From contig JAZRRG010000048.1 in the NCBI GenBank assembly GCA_045650565.1, positions 8,454 to 72,453 of the forward strand: a stretch of 64,000 nucleotides of DNA. The letters run 5' to 3'. This document shows positions 8,362 to 16,788 of this stretch, in pieces. The stretch's first letter is position 1; the number at the start of each line of letters is the position of its first letter. Position numbers and translations under genes: made by a program. Origin of the DNA: SIG565 sp045650565. Its GTDB lineage: Bacteria > Bacillota > Clostridia > Oscillospirales > Acutalibacteraceae. The notes beneath the pieces are model-generated. The model was not told where the DNA came from. It did not search any database and was given only the letters and a program-made list of their open reading frames with translations.

Positions 8362-9641
8362 TATTTATCTTCCTTAATGCGAACGATGGCGCTCTTAGCA
8401 TGGGCTGTTAACCCTTCTTTTTCGGCAAAAAAAGCAACGTCCTCTGCCACTCGGCCAAGCCCTTCACGAGTATAGTAAGTATACTGCGTTTTCTTTACAA
8501 AATCATCTACCGATAAGGGACTGGAAAACTTCGCAGTGCCGCTGGTTGGCAAGGTATGGTTGGGTCCTGCAAAATAGTCTCCCAAAGCTTCCGGACAATT
8601 TTTTCCCATAAATATTGAACCTGCGTGACGAATAGAATCAAGATAATCAAAGGGATTATCAACACAAAGTTCCAAATGCTCGGGCGCAATTTCGTTTGAT
8701 ATATCAATGGCAACCGATAAATTGTCCGCCACAATGATTTTGCCGTTTTTATCGATTGATTCTCGGGCAATTTCACAGCGTGAGAGTTTAGGTATCTGAA
8801 TTTCAAGCTGTTCGCTCACCTTGTTTGCGAGTAACATTGAATCGGTAACCAAAACCGCACTTGCCATTTTATCATGCTCTGCTTGGGATAAAAGGTCTGC
8901 CGCTATGTGTACGGGATTGGCGGTAGAATCGGCAACAATTAAAATTTCACTTGGTCCTGCTATCATATCAATAGACACCTTACCAAAGACCTGACGTTTA
9001 GCTTCGGCAACAAAAGCATTACCTGGTCCTACTATTTTATCCACCTTGGGTATGCTTTGGGTGCCATAAGCTAAGGCGGCTATTGCCTGCGCTCCGCCCA
9101 CTTTGAATATTTTATCAACACCCGCTACATATGCCGCCGCTAAAATTGCGGGATTAACCTTTCCGTTTTTATCCGGCGGGGTTACCATTACAACCTCTTT
9201 GCAACCTGCAATTTTTGCGGGTATTGAGTCCATAAGAACGGTTGAAGGATATGCGGCTGTACCGCCCGGCACATAAAGACCTGCCTTATCAATGGGAATG
9301 ACCTTTTGTCCCATAACTATTCCGTTTTCATCGTTAATAATGAAACTGTTTTTTACCTGCTTTTCGTGAAATTTACGAATGTTTGCCGCCGCACGTTTTA
9401 AAATATCTATAAATCTCGGCTCCACAAGAGTTAGAGCATCTTGGATTTCCTCTTTGGTTACCATCAAATTATCAAGCTTAGCTTTATCAAACTTTTCGGT
9501 ATACTCAAATAACGCTTTATCTCCGTTTTGCCTGACATTTTTTATAATATTGGCAACTATATCTTCAACATCCATCTCAGGTACTGTCCGTGCGAAAATT
9601 TCATCGTAAGACAGTGTGGAATATTCCATTATCTTTATCAT
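8361..9641 (-). CDS. hisD: histidinol dehydrogenase
   Basis: The 426-residue, zinc-dependent NAD enzyme oxidises histidinol twice to histidine. Conserved segments include PGGTAAYPSTVLM, GPSEILIVAD, SQAEHDKMA and APEHLEL, which carry substrate and zinc ligands. It overlaps hisG by 4 bases (ATGA). Confidence 0.97.
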   Translation of the reverse strand: MIKIMEYSTLSYDEIFARTVPEMDVEDIVANIIKNVRQNGDKALFEYTEKFDKAKLDNLMVTKEEIQDALTLVEPRFIDILKRAAANIRKFHEKQVKNSFIINDENGIVMGQKVIPIDKAGLYVPGGTAAYPSTVLMDSIPAKIAGCKEVVMVTPPDKNGKVNPAILAAAYVAGVDKIFKVGGAQAIAALAYGTQSIPKVDKIVGPGNAFVAEAKRQVFGKVSIDMIAGPSEILIVADSTANPVHIAADLLSQAEHDKMASAVLVTDSMLLANKVSEQLEIQIPKLSRCEIARESIDKNGKIIVADNLSVAIDISNEIAPEHLELCVDNPFDYLDSIRHAGSIFMGKNCPEALGDYFAGPNHTLPTSGTAKFSSPLSVDDFVKKTQYTYYTREGLGRVAEDVAFFAEKEGLTAHAKSAIVRIKEDK

Positions 9642-10276
9642 TTTTTTGCCTCCGTTTGTGCAACCATTTCGTTAACAATCTTTTCTATCTGCTCACCCTT
9701 AAACTTAAAGCTTGATTTATTGGCTATAAGCCGTGCGCTTATGGGCACTATCGTTTCAATAACCTCAAGGTTGTTTTCTTTAAGGGTTGTTCCTGTTTCT
9801 ACAATATCTACTATAACATCGGATAAATCAAGTATAGGCGCTATTTCTATAGAGCCATTAAGGTGAATTATATCTATGTCTCGACCGATAGATGCATAAT
9901 AATCCGACGCAATTTTACCAAATTTTGTAGCAACACGAAGCGTTTTTTCCTTATCATCATAAAAATTGCTTTTTGCCGCAACAGCCATACGGCATTTACC
10001 TATATCCAAATCAAGCAGTTCGTAAACATCGGGGGCATATTCAAGTAAAATATCCTTACCTGCAACACCTATATCGGCGGCGCCACGCTCTACATAAATT
10101 GCAACATCCGACGGTTTGACCCAGAAATATCTAACACCGACCTTTTCGTTTTCAAAAATTAGTTTTCGGTTGTTTTCCTTTATTGCGGGACACTCAAAAC
10201 CCGCCTTTTCAAACATTGCATATACCCTTTCACCAAGACGTCCCTTAGGTAAGGCAACATTAAGCATTCTTTTCAA
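9638..10276 (-). CDS. hisG: ATP phosphoribosyltransferase, short form
   Basis: At 212 residues this is the short HisG type, which lacks the C-terminal regulatory domain and needs HisZ. It joins ATP and PRPP in the committed step of histidine synthesis. The motifs ALPKGRLGE near the start and DIVETGTTLKEN (PRPP loop) are present. The start is ambiguous: TTG at 10276 has GGAG only 4 bases upstream, while the ATG at 10267 is 13 bases from it. It overlaps hisZ by 17 bases. Confidence 0.95.
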   Translation of the reverse strand: MKRMLNVALPKGRLGERVYAMFEKAGFECPAIKENNRKLIFENEKVGVRYFWVKPSDVAIYVERGAADIGVAGKDILLEYAPDVYELLDLDIGKCRMAVAAKSNFYDDKEKTLRVATKFGKIASDYYASIGRDIDIIHLNGSIEIAPILDLSDVIVDIVETGTTLKENNLEVIETIVPISARLIANKSSFKFKGEQIEKIVNEMVAQTEAKK

Positions 10277-11366
10277 GTATCTCCACCCCGTTTTCTGTTA
10301 GTTTCACTAATTTTTTATACCGCAATTTTTCGGGTACTGATTTAACCGCCAATACCCTATCCCCGTTTATATTTAATTTTTCAATAGCACATTTGATACT
10401 TTCCAATCGGTCGTTTTCGCTATACAAAAGAACTATATCGGTATCAAATTCACGGGGTACATCCATAATGCGCTCTAACGTATCAAGATACACTGCAAAA
10501 CCTACAGCGCCCTTTTTTCTATGCATTTTTTTCATGAGGCGGTCGTATCTGCCACCCGAGAGTACACTCTCGGGAACACCCTCAACAAATCCTTTGAACA
10601 CAATACCGTTATAATAATTTATATCGTTGACAACCGAAAAATCTATCCGCAAAATATCTTCATCAAGCGTTTGTGTAATCCTTGCCAATTCGTATACCAA
10701 ATCTTTATTTTCAAGCAACTGCTCTAATTTTGGTAATACTTCACTCGGTTTACCGTATAGCGATACAACATCGGTTAAAAGTTTAATTTTGTCTTCCTGC
10801 ACAGCCGCCTGGGTTAATATATTCCTCATTTCGTGAATATTTTTTTGCCCAATGCATTTCATAACATCAATTTGACACTGATTAGATACATCCATATCCT
10901 CAATAATCGATGAAATTATACCGAGATGCGAAACATCCAACACCGATTTTTCAGATATACTACGCAAACTTTCACATGCGAGCTTTAGTACCTCACAGAC
11001 GCTGTAATCATCAATATCTCCTATGCACTCAAGCCCAACCTGCATAAGCTCTTTGAATGAACGTGTTCCGTTAGATACACGGTATACATTTTCATCATAA
11101 TATACCTTTTGAATTTCTCCACCCATTTCCTTGCTGTTTTTAATAATAGACAAGGTAACATCAGGCTTTAATGCCATAAGCTTACCGTTAGTATCTGTAA
11201 AGGTTATAACACTGTCAGAAATTAAAAAGTCCTTATTTCTCACATATAAGTCATATTCTTCAAATTTGCTCATTTTAAACCTTGAATAACCGTATTTCTC
11301 ATATATGGAACGCAAGGCAAAAATGACCTTCTCATCGTATTTTAAGGTTAAATCTGATATGTTCAT
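10260..11366 (-). CDS. hisZ: ATP phosphoribosyltransferase regulatory subunit
   Basis: The 368-residue paralogue of histidyl-tRNA synthetase has a class II core with FKELMQVGLECIG and a glycine-rich LSGGRYDRLM. It forms the hetero-octamer with short HisG and gives histidine feedback control. Catalytic aminoacylation is not expected in this setting. Its ATG overlaps the yerC/hisR stop (TAATG). Confidence 0.93.
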   Translation of the reverse strand: MNISDLTLKYDEKVIFALRSIYEKYGYSRFKMSKFEEYDLYVRNKDFLISDSVITFTDTNGKLMALKPDVTLSIIKNSKEMGGEIQKVYYDENVYRVSNGTRSFKELMQVGLECIGDIDDYSVCEVLKLACESLRSISEKSVLDVSHLGIISSIIEDMDVSNQCQIDVMKCIGQKNIHEMRNILTQAAVQEDKIKLLTDVVSLYGKPSEVLPKLEQLLENKDLVYELARITQTLDEDILRIDFSVVNDINYYNGIVFKGFVEGVPESVLSGGRYDRLMKKMHRKKGAVGFAVYLDTLERIMDVPREFDTDIVLLYSENDRLESIKCAIEKLNINGDRVLAVKSVPEKLRYKKLVKLTENGVEILEKNA

Positions 11367-11662
11367 TATTTTCCCTCATTCTTTTTTAATTGCTCTATTG
11401 CTTTTTTATAGCCGCCGCTACCGTAATTAAGGCACTTGCTAACCCTACTTATCGTTGCGGTGCTAACAGAGGTGTTTTTAGCAATTTCCTGATAATTTTT
11501 GCCGTTATCCAAAGATATAGCAACCTCCAAGCGTTGCGCCATATCTTGAATTTCTTTTATTGTACAAACATCCTCAAAAAAGTTATAGCAGTCATCCACT
11601 GTGTCTAAATTTAAAATTACAGAAAATAACTTATCAATAGAATTCGATCGGAAATTAGCCAT
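11366..11662 (-). CDS. yerC: TrpR-like helix-turn-helix regulator of the YerC/YecD type (candidate his repressor)
   Basis: The 98-residue protein has the Trp-repressor superfamily fold. A helical dimerisation part is followed by the HTH around NYQEIAKNTSVSTATISRVS. The ATG at 11662 was chosen because AAGGAG lies 8 bases upstream; an upstream GTG overlaps that site. It is the first gene of the his operon, and the operon promoter at 11695-11723 carries a palindrome. Both facts suggest it is the histidine-responsive repressor (HisR) reported for Firmicutes. The function is inferred from family and position. Confidence 0.85.
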   Translation of the reverse strand: MANFRSNSIDKLFSVILNLDTVDDCYNFFEDVCTIKEIQDMAQRLEVAISLDNGKNYQEIAKNTSVSTATISRVSKCLNYGSGGYKKAIEQLKKNEGK

Positions 11663-11694
11663 AAAATTCACTCCTTAGAAAAAATTACTTTTCT

Positions 11695-11723
11695 ATTTTA
11701 TCACTTTATCACAGTAAAGTCAA
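11695..11723 (-). promoter_or_regulatory. his operon promoter with embedded palindromic operator
   Basis: On the minus strand TTGACT (11718-11723), a 17-bp spacer and TAAAAT (11695-11700) form a near-ideal sigma-A promoter about 33 bases before the yerC start codon. An inverted repeat ACTTTA-N6-TAAAGT (11703-11720) overlaps the -35 element and spacer, a good place for the yerC product to bind. I see no T-box or attenuator in the short leader. Confidence 0.7.
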
Positions 11724-11746
11724 TACATTTTTTGCCTTTTAACCGC

Positions 11747-11774
11747 AAAAACAGGCGCCGAAGCACCTGTTTTT
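11747..11774 (-). terminator. rho-independent terminator after the SNF symporter
   Basis: Read on the minus strand, AAAAACAGG-T-GC and GC-G-CCTGTTTTT pair around a TTCG tetraloop (with one G-T pair), and the second arm itself ends in the T-run. The hairpin begins at the symporter stop codon. It separates the sortase operon from the his operon promoter. Confidence 0.85.
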
Positions 11775-13149
11775 AATTTTTATTAAGAAAAAACGAAATG
11801 TACCCTTGAATGAATATGTAAATTATGATTATAGGAATTATGTATTTTGCATAGAAAAACAACCATTTGGGCATTTTTGCACCCTTGCCGCAGTTTGCCT
11901 CGGCAATAAAATTATCCCATCCCCAGCCCTTATTTTTAAGGCAGCAGAACAACACATAAACCAACGAGCCGATGGGCAGTATATTGTTGCTGACAATAAA
12001 GTCCTCAAAATCAAGTATTGTGCTACCTGCACCGAGTGGCTGAACGCCTGATAAAAGATTAAATCCGAGCGCACAGGGTAAGGACAACACCAACACCGCA
12101 ATGAAGTTAATAAGGCAAGACTTCTTACGGCTCCAGCCCCATTTATCCATACCGAAGGCAATCAGATTTTCAAATACTGCAACAACGGTGGAAACAGCTG
12201 CGAAAAGCATAAACAGGAAGAAAAGTGAGCCCCAAATTCTTCCGCCAACCATCTCTTTAAATATGTTGGGAAGCGTTTGGAATATAAGCGACGGACCTGC
12301 CCCCGGCTCCAAGCCGTATGCAAAGCAGGCGGGGATAATAATAAGCCCTGCAGTAAACGCCACAAAGGTATCAAGAACCGATATAGATATCGATTCGCCG
12401 AGTAAACTGCGTTCCTTACCTATATAGCTGCCAAAAATTGCCATTGAACCCATACCGATTGAGAGCGTAAAAAATGCCTGACCCATAGCGGCAAACAGCA
12501 CTTCCCCTATTCTACCCTCCATCTTGCTGAAATCGGGTATTAAGTAGTATTTAAGACCTTCGGCGGCGCCCGGGAGTGTTACCGAACGTACAGCTAAAAT
12601 AAGGATGATTGCGAGAAGCGCCACCATCATAATCTTGTTTACCCTCTCAACGCCGTTTTTAAGACCCAAAGAGCAAATAAAAAAGCCGATTGCTACCGCC
12701 AACACCATAAAGCCGACTACTGCGACAGGATTTGCGGTAAGCTCGCCGAATTGGGCGGTTACCTCAGCCACCGTTTTGTTCATAAAATCTCCACGCAGCA
12801 TCTTAAAAAAGTAAGCAAACATCCAACCCGTAACAGAGGTATAAAACATCATAAGCAAATAGTTACCCGTCATGCCCACATAACTAAAAAGATGCCATTT
12901 TGTGCCTTCGGGTTCCAATTGCTTAAAAGATTCCGCAATACTTTTTCGACTTGCCCTGCCGACTGCAAATTCCATAGTCATAATCGGCAAGCCGAAAATA
13001 ACCAAAAAAAGCAAATAAATAAGTATAAATGCCGCACCGCCATACTGACCAACTATGTACGGAAACCGCCATACATTACCAAGACCAATGGCGCAACCTG
13101 CCGAGATTAAGATGAATCCTAATCGTGAGCCAAATCTTTCTCTCTCCAT
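11773..13149 (-). CDS. sodium-dependent transporter, neurotransmitter:sodium symporter (SNF) family
   Basis: The 458-residue multi-span membrane protein has the LeuT-like first helix GCAIGLGNVWRFPY, which carries the unwound Na+ and substrate site. About 11-12 hydrophobic helices follow, and GQAFFTLSIGMGSMAIFGSY is typical of TM6 and its surroundings. Bacterial members import amino acids such as tryptophan, tyrosine or leucine with Na+; the substrate cannot be told here. It starts at ATG with AAAGGAG upstream, is the last gene of the sortase-thioesterase-symporter unit and ends in a terminator. Confidence 0.92.
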   Translation of the reverse strand: MERERFGSRLGFILISAGCAIGLGNVWRFPYIVGQYGGAAFILIYLLFLVIFGLPIMTMEFAVGRASRKSIAESFKQLEPEGTKWHLFSYVGMTGNYLLMMFYTSVTGWMFAYFFKMLRGDFMNKTVAEVTAQFGELTANPVAVVGFMVLAVAIGFFICSLGLKNGVERVNKIMMVALLAIILILAVRSVTLPGAAEGLKYYLIPDFSKMEGRIGEVLFAAMGQAFFTLSIGMGSMAIFGSYIGKERSLLGESISISVLDTFVAFTAGLIIIPACFAYGLEPGAGPSLIFQTLPNIFKEMVGGRIWGSLFFLFMLFAAVSTVVAVFENLIAFGMDKWGWSRKKSCLINFIAVLVLSLPCALGFNLLSGVQPLGAGSTILDFEDFIVSNNILPIGSLVYVLFCCLKNKGWGWDNFIAEANCGKGAKMPKWLFFYAKYIIPIIIIYIFIQGYISFFLNKN

Positions 13150-13165
13150 AATAAATCTCCTTTGC

Positions 13166-13906
13166 TTACTTAAAATGCATAAAAGCTCTAAAAACTATTT
13201 GGTTATCGCCTTTATTGGCGGTTATGTAATATGATTTTTCATCCATTTGTTTGCGGTAAATGCTTAGCTTTTCACCCTCGGTACATTCCTTTACAAAATG
13301 TATTTCATAGGTATCAAGCTCGTTGTCACGCAAAAATTCGGTAGTAAAGCAATCAATCGCCATAGCGGTGTAACGGGTGTTATTTGCGTGACCGTTCATA
13401 TCAATATCGGTAGCACGAATAGTGCGCTCATAACACATTTCACATTCAGCTATGTCGATTTTTTGCTTTGTATATTCACTATTTACTGCACGTTCATCAA
13501 TATAATCAATCCCCGGCATTACACTATTGCCGTCTATCCTTTTAATTCGGCGGGTTCCAGCATCAATTAGACACCACTCACTCGTAGCCGCAACAGCTAT
13601 GTCGCCCTTTTCATCCTTAATCTCAAAATCACGCTCAAGCGTGAGTTTTTCGGGCGCTATCGGCCAGGTCTTACAAATCACTTTTTCACGGTGCTTTGGC
13701 ATTTTATTACACTTAATTTTAATTTTAGTAAGCACCCAAAAAGCGTTGTTATTCTCCAACAGCGCTTTAAATCCATAGCCGCTGCGTTCGGCATTTTCAT
13801 TTGCCAAAATCTGCAAAATATCAACCGTGTGAGAAAGTGTCATATTCAAATTACAGTCAACATCATTGGCTGTTAGCGCATCGGTATATTCAAAAAACTC
13901 CTTCAT
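13166..13906 (-). CDS. acyl-ACP thioesterase
   Basis: The 246-residue protein is a double hotdog-fold thioesterase of the FatA/FatB-like bacterial family. The second domain has IDMNGHANNTRY, whose Asn and His are catalytic in this family, and the first begins with a hotdog helix SHTVDILQILANENAERSGYG. It hydrolyses acyl-ACP to free fatty acid, affecting chain length and membrane lipid supply. It lies 7 bases after the sortase gene in the same direction; a functional link with sortase is not evident. Confidence 0.88.
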   Translation of the reverse strand: MKEFFEYTDALTANDVDCNLNMTLSHTVDILQILANENAERSGYGFKALLENNNAFWVLTKIKIKCNKMPKHREKVICKTWPIAPEKLTLERDFEIKDEKGDIAVAATSEWCLIDAGTRRIKRIDGNSVMPGIDYIDERAVNSEYTKQKIDIAECEMCYERTIRATDIDMNGHANNTRYTAMAIDCFTTEFLRDNELDTYEIHFVKECTEGEKLSIYRKQMDEKSYYITANKGDNQIVFRAFMHFK

Positions 13907-13913
13907 ATTTTAC

Positions 13914-14738
13914 CTACTTTTCTAATTTTACAAGGTTTCCCAAAACAACATAACGGCTATCCTCATCGGAATATGCACAGGTTGAGAGCGTAACTATATT
14001 TCCAATCTTAGATAAATCGGTATTTGCATTGAATCTTGATTTTGCGAGAGAGCGCTCTAAATAGCTGTTAAACTGATTTACATCCTCATAAATGATATAA
14101 TCTTCAGCGGTTGCTTTTACCTCGCTGCCGCAAATCAAATCAATTCTATAGGTAGTGCTTTCGGTAAACAACCACATATATTTGTGATTTTCGTAATACT
14201 CTTGGTCATCAAATCTTAAAAGATACGCAAACATTGTTCCATTTTTCATGCTGTGTCCGTAAATCACGGTATTAAAATCTAAAAAATCAGGAGAATTTCT
14301 ATAATCTAAAAATATTGAACCCGAAACACTCTTTTGACCATCAACCGATGTTTTTAAATAAACTTCGTAGTCATCGGCACTGTCGGTTTTAACTATCGGG
14401 TAATTAATAGGCGTATCCTCACAGTAAATCCAAGCAACTATATCCCCGTTGATTTTTTTTAGTTTGCTAAAATCTACACTAATCGGAGGGGTGTTAATAT
14501 CCTGCACCTCATCAGACGGGGAGGGTGATGACGCAGACCCACCGCTTACCGAAGCATTACCGTTTAGAGTAGACACTGCTTGTTCAGTTATATCATTATA
14601 GGTATCAATACCCTTTTTATAACCAAGCTGTGTTTTTAACAGCATAACACCCGACAACACAAACACAACGCCGCTTAAAATAAGCACCGCAAAGCGAATA
14701 GGATTATTCTTTATAAAATTTAACAATCGTTGTTTCAT
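13914..14738 (-). CDS. srtB: class B sortase
   Basis: The start was placed at ATG 14738, which has AGGGA 7 bases upstream; upstream alternatives leave no room for a ribosome site after the promoter. The 274-residue protein has one N-terminal membrane helix (about residues 14-35), a Ser/Pro-rich linker and the sortase barrel. The catalytic His is in VIYGHSMKNG, the Cys in TLSTCAYSDEDSR (about C254) and the Arg eight residues later. The TLSTC form and an N-terminal helix-rich insert are class B features. No protein in the window shows an obvious C-terminal sorting signal, so the substrate must be elsewhere. Confidence 0.92.
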   Translation of the reverse strand: MKQRLLNFIKNNPIRFAVLILSGVVFVLSGVMLLKTQLGYKKGIDTYNDITEQAVSTLNGNASVSGGSASSPSPSDEVQDINTPPISVDFSKLKKINGDIVAWIYCEDTPINYPIVKTDSADDYEVYLKTSVDGQKSVSGSIFLDYRNSPDFLDFNTVIYGHSMKNGTMFAYLLRFDDQEYYENHKYMWLFTESTTYRIDLICGSEVKATAEDYIIYEDVNQFNSYLERSLAKSRFNANTDLSKIGNIVTLSTCAYSDEDSRYVVLGNLVKLEK

Positions 14739-14772
14739 ATTAAAATCCCTATCCATCAAAAATATCTAATTT

Positions 14773-14801
14773 AGTATAGCACAACACATACTTATTTTCA
14801 A
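14773..14801 (-). promoter_or_regulatory. promoter of the sortase operon
   Basis: On the minus strand TTGAAA (14796-14801), 17 bp and TATACT (14773-14778) are present. The predicted start lies just before the sortase ribosome-binding site. It is back to back with the promoter at 14833-14861. Confidence 0.65.
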
Positions 14802-14832
14802 TAAATTTATGCCGTTGCAAAAATAATTTTCG

Positions 14833-14861
14833 TTTACTTTATTTGCTTTTTAATATATAAT
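14833..14861 (+). promoter_or_regulatory. promoter of the alaX-like gene
   Basis: TTTACT (14833-14838), 17 bp and TATAAT (14856-14861) lie 30 bases upstream of the ATG at 14892, which has AAAGGAA as its ribosome site. Confidence 0.6.
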
Positions 14862-14891
14862 TATAAAAAACAAAATCAAAAGGAATTGGTT

Positions 14892-16034
14892 ATGAAAACA
14901 ATAAAATTATACGATACCGACAGTTACATAAAGGAATTTACCGCAACCGTTATTGGCTGTGAAAAATCGAATGAGAATTACAAAATTGTTTTAGACCGTA
15001 CTGCCTTTTTTCCTGAGGGTGGCGGACAGTACGCCGATACCGGTTTTTTGGGTGCTTCAAAGGTTTTGGATGTGCAAATAAAGGGCGAAACAATTTATCA
15101 TATCTGTGATAAACCGCTTGATTTAGGCGGTACCGTTAACGGTGAGATAAACTTTCCCGAGCGCTTTGATAAAATGCAGCAGCACTCGGGCGAGCATATT
15201 ATATCAGGTATTGTTCACAAGATATACGGCTACAACAACACAGGATTTCATTTAAGCGATAATATAGTAACGCTTGATTTTGATGGTAGCTTATCGCAAG
15301 AGGATATCAAAAAAATTGAAATTTTAGCAAACAAGGCGATACAAGAAAACAAAAAAATAACCGCCGAATATCCAAGCAAAGAAAAGCTTACTGCCACCGA
15401 GTACCGAAGTAAGCTTGAGCTTTACGAAAACGTGCGGCTTGTAACCATTGACGGCTATGACATTTGTGCTTGCTGTGCGCCACATGTAAATCACACGGGT
15501 GAAATTGGTATTATAAAGCTTGTTAACTGCGAAAAACATAAAAGCGGTGTTAGAATAACCATAAAATGCGGTATGCGGGCGGTGCTTGATTATCAAAACA
15601 AGCATATTTCTCTTTGCGAAATATCGACAAAACTTAAATCCCCCATTGAAGAAAATTCAGCAGCGGTTAATCATATATTTGCTCAAAATGAACGGCTGAA
15701 ATATGAATTAACAGGTATTAAACGAGAGTTATGCGAATTAAAGCTTTCTCAAATTAATGCTACCGATGAAAATTTGATTTTTGAATACAACGATACCGAT
15801 ATCCCCACCTTGCGATATGTTGCCGATAAGGGTGCGGAAAAATGTAATATTTTTATTGCCCTCGGTGAGACCGACGGCGGCTACAATTTTGTTTGTTGTT
15901 CGAAAAAAAGCGCTTTAAAGCAAATTTTACCTGATTTAAAGGCGCTCGGGCTTGTTGGGGGTGGCAGCGACACAATGCTCCAAGGTAAAATCGCTGCCGA
16001 CAAGACAAAAATCTATAAATTTTTCGGTTTATAG
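14892..16034 (+). CDS. AlaX-like alanyl-tRNA editing protein with DHHA1-like C-terminus
   Basis: The protein of 380 residues resembles the editing half of AlaRS without the catalytic and tRNA-binding parts. The N-terminal part has RTAFFPEGGGQYADTG. The zinc/editing site HSGEH is in the middle, with its partner CxxxH in CACCAPHVNH. The C-terminus ends in LVGGGSDTMLQGK, like the glycine-rich DHHA1 motif. It should deacylate mischarged Ser- or Gly-tRNA(Ala) in trans. ATG 14892 was chosen for its spacing to AAAGGAA. It is followed by the folT promoter. Confidence 0.9.
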   Translation: MKTIKLYDTDSYIKEFTATVIGCEKSNENYKIVLDRTAFFPEGGGQYADTGFLGASKVLDVQIKGETIYHICDKPLDLGGTVNGEINFPERFDKMQQHSGEHIISGIVHKIYGYNNTGFHLSDNIVTLDFDGSLSQEDIKKIEILANKAIQENKKITAEYPSKEKLTATEYRSKLELYENVRLVTIDGYDICACCAPHVNHTGEIGIIKLVNCEKHKSGVRITIKCGMRAVLDYQNKHISLCEISTKLKSPIEENSAAVNHIFAQNERLKYELTGIKRELCELKLSQINATDENLIFEYNDTDIPTLRYVADKGAEKCNIFIALGETDGGYNFVCCSKKSALKQILPDLKALGLVGGGSDTMLQGKIAADKTKIYKFFGL

Positions 16035-16062
16035 TTGACTTTGACATACAATTGAATATAAT
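16035..16062 (+). promoter_or_regulatory. promoter of the folT-folC unit
   Basis: TTGACT (16035-16040), 16 bp and a perfect TATAAT (16057-16062) place transcription start near 16069, exactly where the riboswitch P1 helix begins. Confidence 0.75.
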
Positions 16063-16068
16063 AGGTTT

Positions 16069-16169
16069 TAGCAGAGTAGAAATTCGTGCGTTAAGTGCTA
16101 TGCGGACGGGGAGTTGCCGTGTAGACGAAAGGTTTTTCCTTGCGGTACGGATTTCGCATCCCGCTGCTA
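16069..16169 (+). ncRNA. tetrahydrofolate (THF) riboswitch aptamer
   Basis: The P1 helix is formed by TAGCAG (16069-16074) and CTGCTA (16164-16169). P2 is formed by GAAATTCGT (16079-16087) and ACGGATTTC (16147-16155), with one G-U pair. The conserved GCGTTAAGTG (16088-16097) and the 3' stretch CGCATCCCGCTG match the Firmicute THF class. It lies between a promoter and a folate-transporter gene, the usual place. Folate binding should lower folT expression through the hairpin at 16193-16224. Confidence 0.92.
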
Positions 16170-16192
16170 CAAACACGGTAAAACTTATTTTA

Positions 16193-16224
16193 AGCCCTGC
16201 TTGTAGCTATTTACAAGGAGGGTT
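16193..16224 (+). promoter_or_regulatory. expression platform: hairpin enclosing the folT ribosome site
   Basis: AGCCCTGCTTGTA (16193-16205) pairs with TACAAGGAGGGTT (16212-16224), giving 12 pairs (one a G-U) around a single G-G mismatch and a 6-nt loop. The 3' arm contains the whole AAGGAGGG site for folT, and the hairpin is followed by TATTTTTT. It could therefore block translation, terminate transcription, or both when the aptamer is bound. Confidence 0.7.
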
Positions 16225-16230
16225 TATTTT

Positions 16231-16788
16231 TTGAAAATAATTTTACAAACACAAAATTTAAAGAATGTTAAGATTTTAGCAGCTGCCGCTTTTTTTGCGG
16301 CAATAAGCTTTGTATGCGGAAAATTTTTGGCTTTTAATATAGGCGACACCATTCGCTTCAGCTTTGAAAATCTACCGCTAATGCTCGTTGGCATATTATT
16401 TGGTCCCACCGTTGGCGTGGTAACCGCCATAACTGCCGATATTATCGGTTGTTTGCTGCGTGGCTATGCCATAAACCCAATTTTAACCCTTGCCGCCGCC
16501 TTTATCGGCTTTGCATCGGGATTTGTTTTTAATGTATTAAAAACATCCAAATTAACCTTTAGGGTTACCTGCTCGGTTGTTATTTGCCATGCTATCGGCT
16601 CAATTATTATTAAAAGCATAGGATTGAGTATTTGGTATAGCTTGCCCTTTTATATAACCTTGATTGAACGCTCGGTTAACTATTTAATTGTGGCAGCTGT
16701 CGAGTTATCTATTTTGCTTATTCTATTAAAAAACAAGTCGTTTTACAATCAAATGGCTAAAATTACGGGTGTTAAAAATGAAATATAA
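16231..16788 (+). CDS. folT: folate ECF transporter S component
   Basis: The 185-residue membrane protein has about five to six hydrophobic helices, with MLVGILFGPTVGVVTAITAD typical of ECF S components. It binds folate and works with a shared energising module, which is not in this window. Translation starts at TTG 16231, because AAGGAGGG lies 8 bases upstream and no ATG is near. The THF riboswitch upstream fixes the substrate as folate. It overlaps folC by 11 bases. Confidence 0.9.
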   Translation: MKIILQTQNLKNVKILAAAAFFAAISFVCGKFLAFNIGDTIRFSFENLPLMLVGILFGPTVGVVTAITADIIGCLLRGYAINPILTLAAAFIGFASGFVFNVLKTSKLTFRVTCSVVICHAIGSIIIKSIGLSIWYSLPFYITLIERSVNYLIVAAVELSILLILLKNKSFYNQMAKITGVKNEI

